Below, one piece after another: positions 10,707 to 24,290 of a stretch of DNA of 64,000 nucleotides. The notes below the pieces were generated by a model. That model did no database searches and was not told where the DNA came from. It saw only the letters and a program-made list of their open reading frames with translations. The stretch's first letter is position 1; every line of letters starts with the position of its first letter. Both the position numbers and the translations under genes were made by a program. The stretch covers positions 8,494,001 to 8,558,000 of the forward strand of contig CM055611.1 of the NCBI GenBank assembly GCA_029379385.1. The letters are read 5' to 3'. Source of the stretch: Quillaja saponaria. Its lineage: Eukaryota; Streptophyta; Magnoliopsida; Fabales; Quillajaceae.

Positions 10707-13700
10707 ATGAAATTGGCACTCCGACGTCGTTCTGTGGGCGAGGACGACTTCGTAGAGAAAGATCCAACATGTCGTTATCTTCGGGTATGTAGCTATCTGC
10801 CATCTTTCTACATGACCTTTATTCCAATTTGAGTGTTTTGATATGTCTTATGGTTTTTACATTAAGGTTTTCGGGTGGGGGATGATTGCATTACATATAT
10901 AATATATTACTTAAGATTGTTGATGGGTGATGTGAGAAAACTCAGCGATAGGCTCAAACCCATTTCTGAATGTTAAACAACATGGTAGCTTCCTCTATCT
11001 GGTCTCTAGTTATCCATTTATAAGTGCAGGCACTGAAACAAAGTGATTTATTGATTACTCATATTATTCTTGAGTTGGAGCTGAAACTTAATGTTTTGAG
11101 GCTAAGAGGGATAGTTGAATTAATGACCCAATCTCATATTTTATGATTCCATTTCGTAGTCTGAAATAATTTTTACATTTTTTATTTTAAATGATATTTG
11201 GTGAATTGCCTTGTTGGTATCAGTTTTATGCATATATCGATGAGTTACATTGACAAATTAGAATATATGATATGGGAAAGATATTCAACTTTTCTCTTCA
11301 TGGTACATCATTCTATTCATTATTAGCAATTTAAACGCCAATGTAATCCTTGACAGATTTACCTCACATCTTAGGCCCCAAAGTAATATAGATTAAAATT
11401 AATATCTCAGCTTCTCTTTTGATCTTGCAGTGATTTTTCAAGGATGCATCTAGATAGGGTACTGCAATCTGCTCACCCCCCCCCCCCCTCCCCTCCTTGG
11501 ATTTCTTGACTTTTATAATTCATTTATCTTTCTTGTATTTTTCTTTTTGTTACAGTACATTGAAATCTTGGGCAAGGGTGCTTTCAAGACTGTGTATGCT
11601 TCCTATACTTAATCTTCTCGCATTTTTTATTGTCTCCTTTGATTTGTACCCCTCTAATTGTCTTATTTGGATGCTGCATTCCTAGAAATATTCCTTCTAG
11701 AAAGGCATCAGTCAATAACTTTAAAGAGGCTGTAGCAGTTGTAAGGTATGTTACTTAATCACACAATTTCTGTGGCAGTTATAAAGCATTTGATGAAGTT
11801 GATGAAATAGAAGTGGCATGGAATCAAGTTAGGATTGATGATGTATTGCAGTCACCTGAAGATCTGGAAAAACTGTACTCTGAAGCTCATCTACTGATGT
11901 CTTTGAAACATGAAAACATCATTAAGTTTTATAATTCGTGGATTGATGATAAGAAGAAAACTGTTAACATAATTACTGAGCTCTTCACATCCGGAAGTCT
12001 GAGGCAGTATGTTTCTCTTGATTGTTTGTTCTCATTTCATTATGTTGGTTGGTGGAAATATGTGCATTTGAAGTTATCATGTACCCTTTGTTAACAGATA
12101 CCGCAGGAAGCACAAAAATGTTGATATAAAAGTCATAAAATATTGGGCTCGGCAGATTCTTTGAGGTTTGGTCTATCTTCACAGTCACTCTCCGCCTATT
12201 ATTCACAGACTTGAAATGTGACAACATATTCATTAATGGAAATCATGGAGAAGTTAAAATAGGAGACTTTGGTTTGGCAATTGTTATGCTGCAACCAACT
12301 GCTCGAAGTGTTATTGGTAACAAATTATTACTTCAGCTGCCAACTCTTCATCTGACTAACTCAATGAGAAGTTTAGCACTTTCCCTTTTTGTTTTGTTTA
12401 TTGTTTCTTACTTGTAGTGTTAAGGCACTCCTGAGTTTATGGCTCCAGAGCTTTATGAAGAGGAATATAATGAACTTGCCGACATATATTCTTTTGGGAT
12501 GTGCATGTTGGAGATGGTTACTTTTGAGTATCCCTATAGTGAATGCAAAAATCCGGCTCAAATATATAAGAAAGTTACTTCTGTAAGTGGAACACTCATC
12601 AACATATCACCATGCCACTGATTGGGTTTTTCTAAGTCAAACTGCATGATTATCTATTTTATATTCTGATGCATCATGTTGCAGGCAATTAAACCTGCTG
12701 CCTTTAAAAAGGTGAGTGACCCCCAAATTAAAGAGTTGATAGAGAAATGTTTGGTTCCTGCATCTGGGAGATTGTCTGCAATGGTGCTTCTCAAAGACTC
12801 GTTTCTACAAGTTGAGAATCTGAAGGATCCGATCTGTGACCCCTTAAAGTTTTCCCAAGTCTGGTCCTCTTTCCATGGACATTGATGTTGACTACAAGCA
12901 GATCTAGTACCTGTACCGGAAGCAACAATGGGAGTTCGCATTGTCCAGTTCTAGAATTCCTGAGGATGAATAAGAACAATGAATTTAGGTTGACAGGGAT
13001 GAAAAATGATGACAACTCGGTATCATTGACTTTACGTATTGCTGATGCATTTGGTAAGTATGCACCTCTTAAGATTTCTTTCCCTTTCTCTTTTAAGGAG
13101 GGTGACTGAGTGAAATAACATGCATATTGCACACACTCTTTCAGTCTTTCTACCACTATATTCCTGTTTTATACTGTAATGACACTGAATTGGTGTTGTT
13201 ACTTGTAGGTCAAGTAAGGAATATACATTTTATCTTTTACCTTGATTCTGATACTGCAGTCTCAGTGGCTGGAGAGATGGTTGAACAACTGGAGTTAGCA
13301 GATCATGACGTGGTCTTTATATCTGAATTTATTGATGACTTGATAATGAAACTTCTCCCTGGGTGGAAGCCCTCATCTGATTATTCCTCAAGTGGGACGG
13401 TAAGTCTTTATGGTGAATCTCCAAAACTTGGTGATGGAAAAACCTTAACAGGATGCCCATGGGATTCTTTGCTAGCGAATCTTCCTGGATTCGCTTTTGA
13501 GTCCTCAAGAAGGTTTAATAACAGCTGAGGAGAGCAGCTTCTGTAACAGTACTGATAATGCAGATTTTCTTGGTGACTATAATTCCTCTCCTAGCTTTGC
13601 TAGATTAGAAAAACAGCATTCACAAAGGATCGATGGCTTCAGTGATACTTGTTGAAGATGCTTCTGTTAAAAATGACAACTGTGTTGATTTCAATATTGA

Positions 13701-14194
13701 TGGAAGCTCTAAAGGCTTCAATGGGTCTGTCTCCGAATTAGAGCTTGGGGAAACAGATTTTGATGACAGCTAAATTGCAAACAAATGATGGTAGTGCTGA
13801 AGAATGCTTAAATGAATTTGCAAAGAACTCAAAAGTTATTAATGCCTGTTTTAAGTGGAACATTATGAGCTTGGCAAGCAGTTGTTCTTCTCTGTCTTTA
13901 GCTGACAAAGATATTGATCTCGAGCTAAAGCTGGAATTTGATGCAATAGAGACACAGTATCAGCGATGGTTTCAAGAGCTATCTAGAATGAGGGAGGAGG
14001 CACTGGAGGCCACTAGAAAGAGATGGATTGCCAAGAAGAAACTGGCTGGAGCTTGTTCTTTTCCAAGTTGTTTTGTTGTTGTTGAGTCTGATTTTAATTG
14101 GAACCTGTGTATTGGATGTGGCTGTGTTTTTATGGAGGTCGGTATCCTTACTCTGGCCTTAAGTTTTTCTCCTTTGGAGATAAGTCATTGGTAG
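10707..14194 (+). pseudogene. WNK (with-no-lysine) Ser/Thr kinase pseudogene
   Basis: Multi-exon gene homologous to plant WNK kinases, which regulate flowering time and ion transport. Exons read: 10707-10784 (DFVEKDPTCRYLR), 11556-11593 (EILGKGAFKTV, Gly loop), 11779-12006 ([33 protein letters not shown]), 12098-12316 (activation segment KIGDFGLAI), 12425-12582 ([20 protein letters not shown]), 12685-13053, and 13209 onward. All have GT-AG borders in matching phase. The OSR1-like C-terminal domain ([33 protein letters not shown]) and the terminal coiled segment (QRWFQELSRMREEALEATRK) are present. Disabling changes: a TGA at 12162-12164 and a deletion at about 12206-12210 that shifts the frame and removes the Asp of the HRD catalytic loop. 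Further frame breaks lie at about 12870-12915, 13505-13530 and 13640-13770. The region is too damaged to make a kinase. Confidence 0.9.
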
Positions 14195-15719
14195 CTTTAA
14201 TATACCAGTGTATGTAAATTCTCATTTGGCTGATGCCATATGCTGCCTTAACTTCATCCTTGTTCAATTTGGTCATACTATCATTAGTTTGGCTACTATT
14301 TATGACAGAAGAAGGGGGAAAATTTGAATACCATATTGTTTTTGAGTATTTTGGGAGCTCCATCGCCTTAAGTCCATATAGGCTATGGCTCAAGAATTTT
14401 CAACACCTTGCAAAAACAACTAACATCTCATCGGCTAATTAACAAATTTATTTCTACAAAAGCACCAATGACTTCATTGGCCAACAAATTTGTCAATAAC
14501 TCATTATACTTCCAATCAATTTGTGCATTCTATCAACAACTTGACAATTATTTTTGCACATGACTCCCACTTTCCACCTTTCCTTGTCCTTTTTTGTAGA
14601 AATGGAATTCCCTTCCAAGTTTCCAACTTGCAAGTCTTCTTTCTTTTTATTTCAATAGACACTAGCATATTGACAAAATTTGTATTCTTTCCAAATTCAC
14701 ATTATTAAGAGAATTAGCATGTTAGACAATAGGAAAATAAACAAAATGGGAAATTCTTGGTGGCCTCACCTATGTTTTTTTTTTTTTTTGGATAAAGTCA
14801 CCAATGGTTATTATATAATAATTATACAGTAAAAATAAAAAAATAACTTCCAAATTATAGTTTAATTATGGAGGGTCCATGTGAAAAAGAAACCACATTT
14901 GTCTTGTTTGATAAATAAATAATTGGATGGAACATACGATAGGCAAAACAAATTAAAATAGAAGAATAAAAAAATATAAATTTTGATAATAGAGAGTAGG
15001 AAGCTGCATGGAAGCTAAACCCCCATACAGTTTAAGAAAATTTATCTCCAAGAAGATTATGTCTAGCCAGAAGATCCCTTACTCCACTACCAAAGGCACC
15101 TTCCTAGAAACTACAAATAGATATATTACCCAAAAATGAATAAAAACACCAATATTATTTGGAACATGTATCTCTAGTTGAGGCTCTTCCATGTTCTTTG
15201 GGACTTATGTAGAATCATATACCCTAAATCATTTCCTTCCAATTAGAAATGAATTTAGCTTACCATTTTTTGTAAGCCACTATTCAAATAATCGGTTTAG
15301 GAAGAATTATTTTACTACTCCAAAATATTTTTGATTTCACGATAATTCTCCAAATTTAAGATCAAGACTCTCAAAGAGAGTTGGATGAAAACCAAGTATG
15401 ATTTATATTCTGTAATTCATTAATTTGAGAACTATATGTATGCAATGAAGTTTATAACAGAGCTGCTCGTTAATACAATTTGATTAAAAAACAAACATGA
15501 TTTATGAGTGGGAACCCTTCAAGATTACAACTTTTCAATGGAGGGCTGAAATTAAAAACACAAGCTTGTCCAATTGACATAATGCAATTCCAAACCACGA
15601 CCATTAGATTAGATTTCTTCAAGAAAGCAAATCAACTTTTACAAGCTTATAAACGCCAAGGCCGTCCAAAGTCCTAACTCCTAACTCCTAACTAATTCTT
15701 ATTCCTAACTCACTGTTTC
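14195..15719. other. Intergenic DNA
   Basis: AT-rich, with a T run at about 14777. No protein homology or RNA gene recognised. The right end is the promoter region of the EF-hand gene. Confidence 0.5.
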
Positions 15720-15745
15720 ATTATTATTATATTATATTATATAAA
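15720..15745 (+). promoter_or_regulatory. Probable TATA region of the EF-hand gene
   Basis: ATTATATTATATAAAAG lies about 55-75 bp before the ATG at 15800. This is a plausible TATA box with a short 5' leader. It sits in generally AT-rich DNA, so it is only a candidate. Confidence 0.4.
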
Positions 15746-15799
15746 AGTCTTTCCTCAATCATATTCTTGGTGTCACCAAATTTCCTATACTCCAAAACA

Positions 15800-16177
15800 A
15801 TGGCAGACACTAGGACTACAGAGGAAACCACCATGGCAACAGAATTTGAGGACTTTGTGATGGCTGAGAAGCTTGATGTTGAAGCCTTTGTGAATGAATT
15901 ATGTGGAGGGTTCAAGCTACTAGCAGACCGAGAAATGGGTTTGATTACAAGTGAGAGTTTAAGGAGAAATTCAGCTTTTCTTGGAATGGATGGAATGAGC
16001 AAAGAAGAAGCAGAAGCTATGGTTGAAGAAGGAGATCTTGATGGGGATGGAAAGCTAAATGAGACTGAATTCTGCATACTGATGGTGAGGCTTAGTCCTG
16101 GGATGATGGAAGATGCCGAGGCTTGGCTTGAGAAAGCACTTGATCAAGAGCTCAGCAAAAATCCTCAACTTCATTAG
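15800..16177 (+). CDS. EF-hand calcium-binding protein, KIC / PBP1 type
   Basis: Single-exon 125-residue protein beginning MADTRTTEETTMATEFEDF. It has one canonical EF-hand loop at about residues 87-98, DLDGDGKLNETE, with Asp/Asp/Asp at loop positions 1, 3 and 5 and Glu at 12. The family motifs ELCGGFKLLADREMGLIT and EFCILMVRLSPGMM match KIC (KCBP-interacting calcium-binding protein) and PINOID-binding protein 1. In Arabidopsis these small cytosolic sensors bind the kinesin-like calmodulin-binding protein or the kinase PINOID in response to Ca2+. Length matches the family. I chose the ATG at 15800. The open frame extends upstream to 15767, but only through non-ATG codons. It is the one complete, undamaged host gene in the window. 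Which of the two named proteins is the ortholog cannot be settled by eye. Confidence 0.88.
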   Translation: MADTRTTEETTMATEFEDFVMAEKLDVEAFVNELCGGFKLLADREMGLITSESLRRNSAFLGMDGMSKEEAEAMVEEGDLDGDGKLNETEFCILMVRLSPGMMEDAEAWLEKALDQELSKNPQLH

Positions 16178-16198
16178 TTTTGTTATTTGTAAGTTATC

Positions 16199-16225
<27 letters not shown>
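16199..16225. repeat. (AT)n microsatellite
   Basis: About 13 perfect AT units just downstream of the EF-hand stop codon, probably in its 3' UTR. Confidence 0.9.
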
Positions 16226-16229
<4 letters not shown>

Positions 16230-17098
16230 TCTTTTAATATGATTTAAGACAAAAGTTTTTAAGGTTTTCTCAATTATGGTGGATTTGAGTGCGAATTCAA
16301 TACCCATAACCTCAACAAGCCCTACCCATAAATGTTCTCGTGCACCAAAGAAACAGAAATGAATGATTTTATGTTACCCAAAGTTATAATTTCACTTCTA
16401 TTAAGAGGAGGGGGTGGGTCGGTCTTGATGGAGTTTTCAATTATCACTATGCTCAAAATTGCACAAATCAGCAAGAAACCTCATGACTAGAAACAGTGAT
16501 ATCAACAACGGCAAAGAGCCTGTGTTCTTTTTTTTAGGTTAATTGGTAGCACCAGAAATTACAAATTAATACAAAGCCTTAGAATACATGCCTCTAAAAT
16601 ATTAAAAAGAATTACATAACTCAAGAAACACAACAAATATAAAAAATAATAAAACTTTATATTATGATGCATACCTCCTTAGACAACTTTAGTTTGCAAC
16701 ATTGTGCTAAGTATTGGTAGTTTATTTGAGAAAAGAAAATAATTATGTTCTTGTTCTTGTAGTACAGCTCTATCTTAGGATTGGAAATCATTAGTTTTAG
16801 ACATTAGTTCCCAGGCAAAACCAATTTAGCAAACCATAAGGCAAAAGAACACTAATAAATTCAGTTCAGCAAAACCAAGTCACTGCGAGCAGGTCTACCA
16901 AACAAATAAAATTTGAACAGCAGAAGCTCCGTTTCTACAACCACAATAAACTCTGAATTATAAGTCTTCACTACAAAGGAAAACGCCTAGGTAATTGATA
17001 TGTTGTCTCCTCTATATAATGTACCAGTTGCAACTGCAACTCAAGAAACCAATGGTTTGCATTGCAACTAACTTCTTTCTCCTGAACAGGATCACTCT
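16226..17098. other. Intergenic DNA between convergent genes
   Basis: Contains the presumed 3' ends of the EF-hand gene (plus) and the SR protein gene (minus). No other coding sequence recognised. Confidence 0.5.
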
Positions 17099-20000
17099 TC
17101 AAGTTCTTGACCTTCGGACAGGTGATCGACTGTGGATGAAGAACAAGTAACTAATGAGATTAAGAATATAATAATAATCAACCAAAAGATTGCCACAGAA
17201 AATAACTAATATAATGACACATTCAATTTAATACCTGCGATATCTGCCATATTCAGGACTCCTGTGCCTACCATAATCAGGACTTCTGCGCCTACCATAA
17301 TCAGGACTTCTGCGCCTGTCATATGCTGAGCCATTATACCTGTTATATACAGGGCTGAACGGACGACCATATTCAGGACTCGATCGCCTGCGGTAAACAG
17401 GACTAGGTGAACTACCATAACCTCCTCTTCTCCAACTTTCCAAGGATCAATCACCCCTCTCACTGTCATCCCTCAGAGCATATTCCACAGAAACTACCCT
17501 GTCTAATATCTTGCTGCAAGTTGAAAAGAAGTATCAGTTTACAGAAAAAGTACTAATAACACGGTAATTACAACATGAGGCCTGCTTAACATACCTCATA
17601 TGTGTACATTCAAGAGCTTTAGTTGCATCTTCTTGTATATCAAACTGCACAAATGCAAAGTTCCGACGGATTTGGACATGAAGAACCTTCCCATAAGGCT
17701 CAAAGTGTCTCTCTATATCACAAACTCTAGTACGAATTGGATCGAAGTTGATGACAAAGAGGGTTTTTGTGGGCCTCTGGTTTGCCGATGATCTTAAACC
17801 TTCACGAGGCCGCCCACGTTCAGCCTGATTAATTCAAAACAAAAACAAAAGAAATAGAGCTCCTTAAGATAGGCTCGTGCACGAGGACTTCCTAAACTGA
17901 TCAGTTTCACTCCTCAGTAACATGACTACAGAAAAATAAACATACTTTAGCTTACTCCACTGAAAGCCTCCATTTGCCATAACCAAATGGCCTACTGTCA
18001 AGGGTGCGAATTGCATCCTCAGCATCACGCTCATCGTCATAATAAACCAAAGCAAAACCTGCAAAATTGCAAATAATATCAGATGCAGAAATAATGATGA
18101 ACGACATCTGCATGTTATCCCCTTGCTACGCAGTACATCAGCCAAATCAGGATTTCTTTTCCCTGCTAAACAAAATATTATATAACACCTGCATGTAAGT
18201 GAGGACTGATGAACATGCAGCTGTAGAGGCGTTGAGTGATGAACTAAATCATGGGGATTGCATATTAAAGATTTTAATCCAAAATTCAGATCTGAGATTG
18301 ACATTGCTAAGCGTGGTTAGCCATTCAGACAGCACGTGTGAGTTCAGTCATAGAAGGCATGGCATGGCATGACAGATTTCATTGATCCCCTATTATCAGG
18401 AGGTAGACAAGGCTTAATAAATTGATTGATGACCCACTATGACCATTCTGGTGAAATGGCAACGTTATACGATGAGTAAGTGAGTAAGTGACTGGTGATC
18501 AACTGAGAAAATGCAGGATGATGCTGTGGGTGGAAGAGATGTTGGAGAGCCACATAGAAGCTCAGCACATTTTCCTTTAGTAGAAGTTCCTGCGTCAAAA
18601 GAAACACTTAAATATGGAGGGTTTACCCAAAGACACTGCAAATTGGTGGCTGCCATTTATTTTCCAGTTGGAAGTATGAACGTGACATACATGCTATAAA
18701 AGCAGTGTATATCCCAATTGAGAAAATCATTGTTATAGTATTCTATTTCTTTTCTATTTTTTTGTGGCTTATTTCAACATTCTTATGTAACCAAAATTAT
18801 TGTTATTAATATCCTGGCTTCCTATAATTGAGCCAATGGATCCTCTACAATAACAAAACCAAAAGCATATAACCTATAATGTTGGTTTGAGAATTGCCCA
18901 TTCACTCACTGTAAAAATTTGAGAACACAAGAATCTGATAGTCATGCAAACAGGACGGCTAAAGTCAGAATCAAACAAGATGAAACTATCATTACCAGAT
19001 GGTGTGGAGATTCTAAAACCTAGTAAAGTTAAGAGAAAAAGTTGTTTCCTAATAAGCCACAAAATCTGTTATGAGGCAACATAGGGTGCGATCCTAGAAT
19101 TATAAACCAAGAAATACAGTTAGTCATCAAATTAAACTAGATATCAGAGTAAAAGCTCCAACTTGACCAAAAAGGGCATTCTAGTATGAAAAGTCTACAA
19201 CTCCAATAAAAGACACATATTTCACATTCTTATACTTTATACAGAACACATAACAGAGTAAATTCAATTTGATCATCTTTTTAGCAAACCATAATTTCAT
19301 AGCTTTTCCGTCGCACAGTTCTCGCAACCGAACATTTGCCAATTACTATTAAATATGTTTTGGGAGCAAAAAACACAAACACTTTTAGTACATAGACATG
19401 ACTTGCAAGTAATAACCTCAAAACTTCAGCAGCAAACTGAAGAAATCTCAAGCATAAGAAGATGGAATATAACAATTTCCTATTCCTTCAATCAGAGAAA
19501 ACAAAGCTCAAGCTGAAAAGCATTGAAGGTAAATATAGGGGCTAATAGATCCTACAATAACATTTACCAGATTTCATGTCAACGCGATCAATCCTCCCGT
19601 ACTTGGAAAACAAGCGTTCAAGCTCTGATTGGCGAGTTTCGTAATCAAAGTTCCCAACAAAAACCGGTTTCATCTTTGCAACTATCTCACCAATTTCCTT
19701 CAGAAAACAACCCCAATATTGTTAAGGAAAAATCAATGTACAAACTACCAGATATATCAAATTGATATCTACCAACACCTACAACCCCTTAGTCAAATAA
19801 GGACTTGCACCGCTTGAACAACAAAAATTCCAATTTTTAGGCGGGAAAATAGCTGCAACCGTTAACACACTTAACAATCCTCTTTTTTCTTTTTTTTTTC
19901 TTTTTTTTTCTTCATTTCTTTCTCAACCCTCAAGAACCAAAAAATACATAGAACATATACATACTCTCCATAATTCTCAGATGAATTTTTTTATTTAAAA

Positions 20001-20280
20001 AAAAAAATTCAAAATCAGCTCATAATAATAAAAATTCCCTTTAACCTTTTCCCAGAAACCAAACAGATGAACAGAAAAAGAAAAAGAAAACCATAGTTAA
20101 TAGTGAACATAGGAAAAGGGTTAGAGAGAGAAGGTACCTGAAAGCTGAAAAGCTTCGATATTTATCAGAGAAGAAACTAACCCTAAAGCTTACGAGATCG
20201 TCTTGTAAAATATTCGTCAAAGGTGTGGTCTTTTTCTTCTTCTATTTTATAGCACGAAAACAAAGCCCTAAGTCCTAACT
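17099..20280 (-). pseudogene. RS31-type SR splicing factor gene with two in-frame stops
   Basis: Homolog of plant-specific SR proteins RS31/RS31a/RS40, nuclear regulators of pre-mRNA splicing with two RRMs and an Arg/Ser tail. Minus-strand exons: 19568-19673 (starts [23 protein letters not shown]2 VFVGNF), 17946-18058 (end of RRM1), 17595-17824 (linker and RRM2: [27 protein letters not shown]), 17235-17513 (RS tail with repeated RRRSPDYG units) and 17099-17129 (RSPVRRSRT). All borders are GT-AG and the phases agree. A 5' UTR exon with a donor at about 20138 and a UTR intron are likely. Two nonsense codons break the frame. A TAA replaces the conserved Trp after RLSVE (minus strand, near 17953), and a TGA falls after DDSERGD (near 17451). 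As read, only RRM1 (about 74 residues) could be made. Either a decaying paralog or a gene reduced to one RRM. Homology itself is certain. Confidence 0.88.
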
Positions 20281-23200
20281 AAGATTCACATTTCAATTGA
20301 TTACGGTCTCCGGTGTCAAGAGCTAACTCGTTGGATTACAAGGGTATTTACGGCAAAAGGAAAACAGTCGCCCTTCGACGTATCCTTTTTTCGGTGCCCA
20401 CTGGATTTGATATCAATGGGTTGACTTATAAAGCCCAATATATACAGCCCACTACATCTGCCTCGAGAGACAGATATTTTTTTCACGAGGCATATTGGGC
20501 TATAAAACTTGAAATAGTTAATCCCTATATATTTCGAAATTTGATCCTTGTGTGTTTAGGACAATATCATTTTTCCTTTCACTTCAAAAGTTTTTCAGCT
20601 TATATGTTGACTTTTAATATTTTTTAAAATTATTTTATAACATGGGCTTGTTTAATACATCATATGAGATTGTCTAATATATGATTATAAAATGTATTAT
20701 GTTGTATAGTTCTACTGTTATTATATTATTGTCTTATCATTTTTTTCTTTATTATATAATTTTATATTTTCAAGCATAGTATAAGAGAGACTCAATAATA
20801 TAACTCTATATTATTTTGTTGCTATCAAACATTATATAAGAGTCAACTAAATAATTTTAGATTATGCTGTCATCCTTATACGATATATCAAACGAGCTAT
20901 ATTAGCTTGTTATTCATTTAATGAAAAAAAAAATTATACAAAAATTTAAATTTAAAACATTAGTGTAGTTTAAGTAAATTTTAATCATTATTAGATTCTA
21001 CTTTTTTTCCTAGCATTTCCTAGGATACAAATTTTGCTTACATTTGTTGTCATATCTATCTTTTTGAAAATCGTATTATTTTTCATAATAATCCATTCAA
21101 TTCTAATAATACTAGAAAATCTGTAATTGTTAAACTTACTGATTTTTTATTTCTTGTGATTGATCTTTTTTGTCAATATCCCAGATAAATTATTAAAACC
21201 TTGTTATTTAGGGTAGAATCTCTCAAACGCACTAATATAAAAAAAATTCTCAAAAAAAGAAAAGATGCTCAACTAGTTTTTCTTGACAAGAATTAGAAAA
21301 TCTTTAAAAGCATATAATGATTTTGCGTTTGAATATATAAAAGCTGCCAAGTTTGAATAAATTCCACATTGTGTCATATGTCCCTCATAGCTTTATGCCC
21401 TGCAATTGCAGACTATAAGGTCTCTGAGGCTTATTTTACTTTTAAACCATTAACCTTTCTCCATAGATAATTACGTTGATGCTTCCTTATATACCTTTAT
21501 CCGAAGTGGGAGCATTCTTTCATTGATTATATAGTAAATGATGCCCTACAGAGATCATACTCTTGTTGACCAATCCATTGTATATATATTTGTTAATTAA
21601 TTATACTTTAACTTGCAGATGTGCACTTCTTGCCAGTTTCTGGTTTACTTGGCTTCAACTGTAAGAATCATGGCATTTGTTCTCGGTGGACAAGTTCCTT
21701 CTTGTCCACGATTCTTATTGATTAAATTTGTTGTCTATATATTCTTATCAAGTAACATGGGATTTCTGAGTTCTTTGCTTCAAATTTGAGATTCAATTTC
21801 AATTCTATTTATAAGGAGAGTATAATAAATAAATAAACAAATAAAGCATACACCTATAAAAATCTAGTTTACAATAAATTTACATCCTTTGTTCTAAGAA
21901 GAAAAAATAATTTTGTACTAGTTAATAATAAGTCTCCATTTATATGGATCCGGATCTTCTAAATATTTTTAGAAATTCTATCAAGTAAAATCCTCTTAAT
22001 TTTAGTCATTCATAATATTTTTTTAATACTAAAATATATTATATGAAGGAGCAGGATCTTATAAAGATATAATTATTTTATATAAATATATTAATTAAAA
22101 AAATGGGCTATTGAGATTTCAAAAAGTATTGTGGATGATGGGATTAATTCCTCAAAGATTATAGAGAAGCTGGATCCTATTTACATATCTTTTTAAAACA
22201 ACCGCTTGATATGTTGTTTTTGTTTGAGATTATCAAATTATAATTGATAATCAAATTATTATTTATTTTTTGTAATTGAGTTTTAAATTATGCTATAAGT
22301 TGTGTGTATTGTTTGGTAAGAATTATTTATCATATGTGAAATAATTGATTCCAAGTTGTGTTAATATTCCATAAAACAATTGATTATTTTATGTCAAGCA
22401 TGAAATAATTTATTTAAAATATTTCCTACATATTTCAACATTAAATTAAAATATACTAAGCTGATAATATAAATAGAAATATGTATAAAATTATTATTCA
22501 TTAATTATGAAGATAAATTAAAGGAGAGGTCCAATGTTGCCTAAATTTTAAGTGATGTATTGAAGGTATTAGAGTCTTATTTGTGAAAATATTACGAAAT
22601 AGTATTTTACTATCAAATCTAATTATTACAAAATGGTATTGTAATTGAAAACAAAATCTTTGTTTAATTTTTCAAATTATAACACAAAAAAATTAAGAAA
22701 ATAATCTCATTAAAATTAGAAAATCTCTAACAAAACACCAGACATTTAAATTATTTAATTATAATAATATTTAACTAAATTATAACCAAATACAAACACT
22801 TGTGCTTTTTTCTTTTTTGCCTTGTTACTTTTTTTTTTTTTACTTTCTTTTCAAACTCCTAGAGATAAAGAAAATAAAATAGATGTACAGTTGTACTGCA
22901 ACACAAAAAACATGTAAAGTTGCTTTGTGTTGCAATTAAAACAAACAAGTTTCCATTAGGCATTGGGAGCCACTGAGCAACGCTGGCTAATCATAATGAA
23001 ACGAGTACTTTGTCGCATAATAAAGGCTATATTAATAATATTAACACATGCCTTAGCGGGCTGGAACACCTGTCCCTATTATTATTGACATCATTCGACA
23101 CATTTTTTTATAAAATTTGAAATAAATGGACTTATCTCATTTTAAATTTGTATTAAGTTGCTTAATTTGATTAACTGGTTTGAGATAGTTATTACAAAAT

Positions 23201-23449
23201 TCTAATTTTTTATTTCCTGTAATATTTTAAAAAAATTATATCTATTCAATTTGATTCATTATAAAGATAACATATATATATATATATATATATAATTTTT
23301 TTTTTTTTTTTTTTGAGTTTGAAGAGTATGATAGTTAAGAAAATATATATATATATATTTTTAATTTTATAAATTTAAATGACTGATCATTCTTTAATTG
23401 GATTCGAAAACAAATTAATAAAAATGTGCATATATTAATATATGCACAA
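20281..23449. other. Long AT-rich intergenic stretch
   Basis: Over 3 kb with no recognised coding region. It includes a TA repeat at about 23273-23294 followed by a T run, and a second TA run at about 23342-23360. The first ~100 bp are the promoter region of the minus-strand SR gene. Confidence 0.55.
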
Positions 23450-23964
23450 AAAGGTGTTTATATTAATAATTGTTCCACTTGTGTGATTATAAAAATATGG
23501 TCCGAATATGAAAAATAAGCGAAATATTCGGCCATAAGCATAAGTTTCCAACATTTTGGGCAACTATGCACATATGTACAATATTTTGGCACTTTTTCAA
23601 AACCTACAAAAGTACGGGGGCTAAATCATAATATAGAAAACCTAGGTTGAGCTTTCTTGGGCCCGAGCTGGGCTCTGTCCAAGTTTGGTGGGTTGAGCTG
23701 ATGGAATTCGTCTGATCGGAAGTCACTCATGGCGGGGATTGAGCTCAAAACAGCACCTGTCGATTTTCGATTTCCCACAACTAATCAAAACAGCACTTGT
23801 TATGGAGGCGGTGATAACTCCGGCAGGATGGCGGCTTTGGCAGAGGTGCACTGTCTGGTCTTGACCGATGCTTCGGGCGGTCGGTTGTGATATCTTGGTC
23901 GCCTGAACTCACCTGAAGATTGGCATGCGGGGCGCGACTCACACGATTGGGCAGGAGGTGTGTC

Positions 23965-24290
23965 CATCGGGCGACCTGATGCATTTGTCTGGGCAGGAGG
24001 TCTCCTCGGCGGCGACCTGGTGCACTCGTTTGGCAAGAGGTGCGTCCTCGCCAATGGCGACCTGGTGCCTTCGCCTAGGCAGGAGGTGTGTTCTTAGCAG
24101 TGGCGTTGGGCGACCTGATGCATTTGTCTGGGCATGAGGTCTCCTCTGCGGCGACGTGGTTCACTCGTCTGGGCAGGAGGTGCGTCCTCGGCAATGACGA
24201 CCTGGTGCCTTCTCCTGGGCAGGAGGTGTGTTCTTGGCAGTGGCGTCGGGCGACCTAATGCATTTGTCTGGGCAGGAGGTGTGTTCTCGG
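23965..24290. repeat. Tandem array, period about 140 bp made of three ~46-bp subunits
   Basis: GCATTTGTCTGGGCA recurs at about 23981, 24120 and 24260 (spacings 139 and 140). Each period contains three variants of GCGACCTGGTGC...CTGGGCAGGAGGTG...TCCTCGGCAGTG. The period matches the 140-bp array of the complete element at 7745-8310, but the sequence is different. Confidence 0.75.

Noticed and set aside
15767..15799. Upstream start for the EF-hand protein at 15767
   Set aside because: The codon there is TTG, not ATG; the first ATG in frame is 15800 and gives the family-typical length.
20313..20627. 104-codon plus-strand ORF upstream of the SR gene
   Set aside because: No homology and composition typical of AT-rich intergenic DNA; it lies divergent to the SR gene promoter.
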